The notes under the pieces: model-generated
The model's database searches: none
Told to the model about the DNA's origin: nothing
Seen by the model: the letters and a program-made list of their open reading frames with translations, nothing else
Assembly: GCF_030127105.1 (NCBI RefSeq)
Contig: NZ_CP126161.1
Coordinates: forward strand, 620,001-684,000
Direction: 5' to 3'
DNA: 64,000 nt
From: Haloarcula pelagica
GTDB lineage: Archaea > Halobacteriota > Halobacteria > Halobacteriales > Haloarculaceae
Shown here: positions 61,762 to 64,000 of the stretch, in pieces
Layout: each line of letters opens with the position of its first letter
How positions within the stretch are numbered: the stretch's first letter is position 1
Made by a program: the position numbers and the translations under genes

Positions 61762-63245
61762 TGGGCGTCGTCGATCAGAGCCTTGGCGGTGTGTTCGCCG
61801 CTGATGAGACACATCGGGACCCCGATGCCGGGCGTCGTGAACGACCCCGTGAAGTAGAGCCCGTCGACGGCCGAGGAGCGGTTGTTCGGCCGCAGGAGTG
61901 CGGTCTGGCGCAGCGTGTGCGCCAGACCGAGGGCGGTCCCCTCGGTGGCGTTGTACCGCTCGCCGAAGTCCGAGACGGCGAACTGTTTCTCGTAGACGAT
62001 TCGGTCCCGCAGGTCGACGCCGGTGTTGTCGGCGATGTCGGCCAGTATCTTCTCGCGGTACTCCTCGCGGATCTCGTCGCCGTCGTGGAGTCCGGGCGCG
62101 ATGGGAACGAGGACGAACAGGTTCGAGTGGCCCTCGGGAGCGACCGTGTCGTCGGTCTTCGAGGGGACACAGAGGTAGTAGGCCGGGTCGTCGGGCCAGT
62201 CGGGTTCCTCGAAGATGTCGTCGAAGTGGGGCTCCCAGTCGGTCGGGAGCACGAGCGTGTGGTGTTTCAGGGGCTCGACATCGCCCTCGACGCCCATGTA
62301 CATGAGAAACGCCGAGGGGGCGTACGTCCGGTCGTCCCAGTAGTCGTCGTCGTACTGGCGTTCGTGGTCGGGCAGGAGTTCCCGTTCGGCGTGGGCGTAG
62401 TCGGCGTTGACGACCACGCGGTCAGGGTGGGACACGTCGCCGTCTGTCGTCTGGACGAGGAAGCCGTCCTTCCGGCGGGTGATCTCGTCGACCTCGGCGC
62501 CGGGCTCGTAGGTGACACCGAGTTCGGTCCCCAGTTCCACGAGCCCGTCGACGACGCTGTAGATGCCGCCCTCGGGGTAGTAGACGCCGAGGTTGAAGTC
62601 GACGTGGCTCATCATGTTGTACAGCGCCGGAGTGTTCTTCGGGGACCCGCCGAGGAAGACCAGCGTGTACTGCATGATCTGCTGGAGCTTCGGGTGCTCG
62701 AAGTAGTCCTCGACGTGGCCCTGCATCGACCCGATCAACTGGAGCCCGACCGGGGCGGCCGTCATCACGTCCAGATCGATCCAGTCCCGCAGGCGCGACC
62801 GGTCCTCGTAGACGAACTTGTTCATCGCCGTCTCGTAGTGGCGCTCGCTCGTGGCGAGGTAGTCCTCGAACGCCTCGCCGGCACCGGGTTCGTAGGACTC
62901 GAACAGCTCGCGCATCTCCTCGTGGTCGCCGGTCACGTCCAGCTGGTCGCCGTCCTTGAAGAAGATACGGTAGTGGGGGTCGAGCCGTTCTAGCTCGTAG
63001 AAGTCGCTCGGCTCGCGCCCGAAGTACGCGAAGAAGCGCTCGAAGACATCGGGCATCAGGTACCAGGAGGGACCCATGTCGAACCGGAACCCGTCGGCCT
63101 CCAACCGGGAGGCGCGGCCGCCGACGTGGTCGTTCTTTTCCAGCACGCGGACATCGGCACCGGCGTCGGCCAGATAGCAGGCCGCAGAGAGTCCGCCGAA
63201 GCCACCACCGACGACCGTAACCGTCGTTCCGGAGAAGGAACTCAT
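61758..63245 (-). CDS. crtD: Carotenoid 3,4-desaturase (phytoene-desaturase family)
   Basis: The 495-residue FAD enzyme begins VVGGGFGGLSAACYLADAGA, the dinucleotide site, followed by ADGFRFDMGPSWYLMPDVFE and the C-terminal DGLYFTGSFTTPGIGVPMCL. It introduces the 3,4-double bonds in bacterioruberin synthesis. First gene in the operon; TATA-like CCGTTTTATG is 26-33 bases upstream (63271-63278). Confidence 0.9.
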   Translation of the reverse strand: MSSFSGTTVTVVGGGFGGLSAACYLADAGADVRVLEKNDHVGGRASRLEADGFRFDMGPSWYLMPDVFERFFAYFGREPSDFYELERLDPHYRIFFKDGDQLDVTGDHEEMRELFESYEPGAGEAFEDYLATSERHYETAMNKFVYEDRSRLRDWIDLDVMTAAPVGLQLIGSMQGHVEDYFEHPKLQQIMQYTLVFLGGSPKNTPALYNMMSHVDFNLGVYYPEGGIYSVVDGLVELGTELGVTYEPGAEVDEITRRKDGFLVQTTDGDVSHPDRVVVNADYAHAERELLPDHERQYDDDYWDDRTYAPSAFLMYMGVEGDVEPLKHHTLVLPTDWEPHFDDIFEEPDWPDDPAYYLCVPSKTDDTVAPEGHSNLFVLVPIAPGLHDGDEIREEYREKILADIADNTGVDLRDRIVYEKQFAVSDFGERYNATEGTALGLAHTLRQTALLRPNNRSSAVDGLYFTGSFTTPGIGVPMCLISGEHTAKALIDDAQ

Positions 63246-63270
63246 TGTCTGTAGAGCGGGCCGGAACGAC

Positions 63271-63278
63271 CATAAAAC
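63271..63278 (-). promoter_or_regulatory. TATA box of crtD-lyeJ-cruF operon
   Basis: GTTTTATG on the minus strand, 26-33 bases before the crtD start. Confidence 0.5.
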
Positions 63279-63353
63279 GGTCGCCCAACAGCGTTGTGTA
63301 TGGTACGTGCCATCGCCTCACGCACCTCACAGGACCCGCCCGATACCCGAGGG

Positions 63354-63361
63354 ATTTATTA
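63354..63361 (+). promoter_or_regulatory. TATA box of the ZIP-like gene
   Basis: ATTTATTA, 25-32 bases before ATG 63386. An inverted repeat ACCA-N5-TGGT (63365-63377) begins just after it, near the expected transcription start, a place where a repressor could act. Confidence 0.5.
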
Positions 63362-63385
63362 GTAACCATCCATTGGTGGTAGCTA

Positions 63386-64000
63386 ATGGCTATTAACGAC
63401 GTTACAGTTTTTAATAATGCGACCCGGCCGTCGATCGCCGGTATCGCCAGCGTGGTCGCCCTGGCTGCGCTGTCGGCGTTGGCGTTCGCCGGCGGGCTCA
63501 CGAAGGTACTGGTCATCTCGTGGGTCGCGTTCGCAGCGATGGCGCTCGGGGCGTGGCTGAGCGTCCGGACCGAGCGGACCAACCCACACCGGCTCGTCTG
63601 GGGGTACGGCCTCGCCAGCGGCGCGATGGTCACCTCGGCGGCGATGTTTCTGGTCCCGCAGGCGATGGGACTTGGCGGACAGGCGGGGTCGCCGCGTCTG
63701 GGCGGTATCGGCATCGCGCTGGGTCTTGTCGTCGGCTACGGCAGCCACACCATCGGCCACCGGCTCACCCACGTCGAGACGAGTTTCGACACGACGACGG
63801 CCGCCATCGCCGCTCACGCGCTCTCGGCCGGCCTCATCATCGGCCTCGTGTACGGCTCGATGCCGACGCTCGGGCTCTTGCTCGGGCTGGCGATCGTCTC
63901 GCACAAGGGGCCGGCCGGCTACGCGGCCGCTCGACGGCTGGCTCGGAACGGGAAGTCCGTGACCGCGCTCTTGCTCCCCGCGGCCGGCGTCGGCCTGACG
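63386..64000 (+). CDS. ZIP-like metal transporter, 3' end outside window
   Basis: At least 205 residues with five or more hydrophobic helices are visible; the gene runs past the window end. Histidine-rich helix ends, GYGSHTIGHRLTHVE, AAHALSAGLIIGLVYGSMP and AIVSHKGPAGYAAARR, resemble the metal-binding helices 4 and 5 of ZIP proteins, with the usual N/E ligands replaced or moved. A divalent metal (zinc, manganese or iron) is likely. Divergent from crtD. Confidence 0.7.
   Translation, partial: MAINDVTVFNNATRPSIAGIASVVALAALSALAFAGGLTKVLVISWVAFAAMALGAWLSVRTERTNPHRLVWGYGLASGAMVTSAAMFLVPQAMGLGGQAGSPRLGGIGIALGLVVGYGSHTIGHRLTHVETSFDTTTAAIAAHALSAGLIIGLVYGSMPTLGLLLGLAIVSHKGPAGYAAARRLARNGKSVTALLLPAAGVGLT

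Noticed and set aside
1-64000. tRNA, rRNA or transposase genes
   Set aside because: None found by eye: no CCA-arm/T-loop patterns in the intergenic regions and no DDE or tyrosine-recombinase frame. A tRNAscan or profile search would be decisive.
63386-64000. Phytoene synthase or a retinal-synthesis (Brp/Blh) gene next to crtD
   Set aside because: Lacks the DXXXD motifs of phytoene synthase; the histidine helix ends resemble ZIP rather than Brp.

Overview
The window is a stretch of haloarchaeal chromosome (class Halobacteria; a Haloarculaceae-like genus is a guess from gene content, not shown). It is strongly GC-rich, its proteins are acidic, Tat-type twin-arginine lipoproteins are common, and it carries archaeal information-processing genes (aIF2-beta, deoxyhypusine synthase, a TFB-derived protein) and the bacterioruberin carotenoid cluster. 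I see no rRNA or tRNA gene, no CRISPR array and no intact transposase.

Layout. 1-11000 is mostly core or housekeeping: a partial membrane protein, threonine synthase, an aldehyde dehydrogenase, deoxyhypusine synthase, a receiver-PAS protein, a YchF/OBG GTPase, a two-helix chemotaxis-type transducer, a carboxymuconolactone decarboxylase relative, and a DsbA-like lipoprotein overlapping a membrane protein with a C-x-x-C pair. 11000-13850 is an accessory patch: an antitoxin/PIN toxin pair, a DUF389 protein, a small membrane protein, the decayed 3' end of a second PIN toxin, and copies of a 17-base direct repeat. 13945-21300 holds a permease, a beta-propeller protein and a surface-polymer-like group (two overlapping ATP-grasp enzymes, an alpha/alpha-toroid protein, a sulfatase-fold enzyme). 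21569-24092 is the most unusual locus: a TFB-like protein without zinc ribbon but with an internal winged helix and an extra cyclin-like repeat, followed by a coiled-coil membrane protein.

24160-39127 is mixed: deaminase, two paralogous small HTH proteins (one coupled to a HalOD1 protein), an ABC permease/ATPase pair without binding protein, CapA, quinone-oxidoreductase-like protein, aIF2-beta, a cysteine synthase broken by a one-base frameshift, SRAP peptidase, a frameshifted lipoprotein coupled to another lipoprotein, and a YtcJ-like amidohydrolase. 39282-54691 looks like a nitrogen/guanidino/polyamine region: isochorismatase-family hydrolase, two ureohydrolases, MFS and SMR transporters, Eis-type acetyltransferase, sensor kinase, a complete Pot-type ABC operon with a TrmB-family regulator beside it, and an ornithine cyclodeaminase-family (TIGR00300) enzyme. 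54724-58850 has two exported proteins, a small helical protein, a PurD-like ATP-grasp protein and a DUF368 transporter. 58856-63245 has an Old Yellow Enzyme and the crtD-lyeJ-cruF operon for bacterioruberin. A ZIP-like metal transporter runs off the right end.

Two genes only 1 kb apart (cysteine synthase and a lipoprotein) each read through perfectly if a single base is restored at a four-C run, so either the assembly has small errors here or the genes are recently broken.
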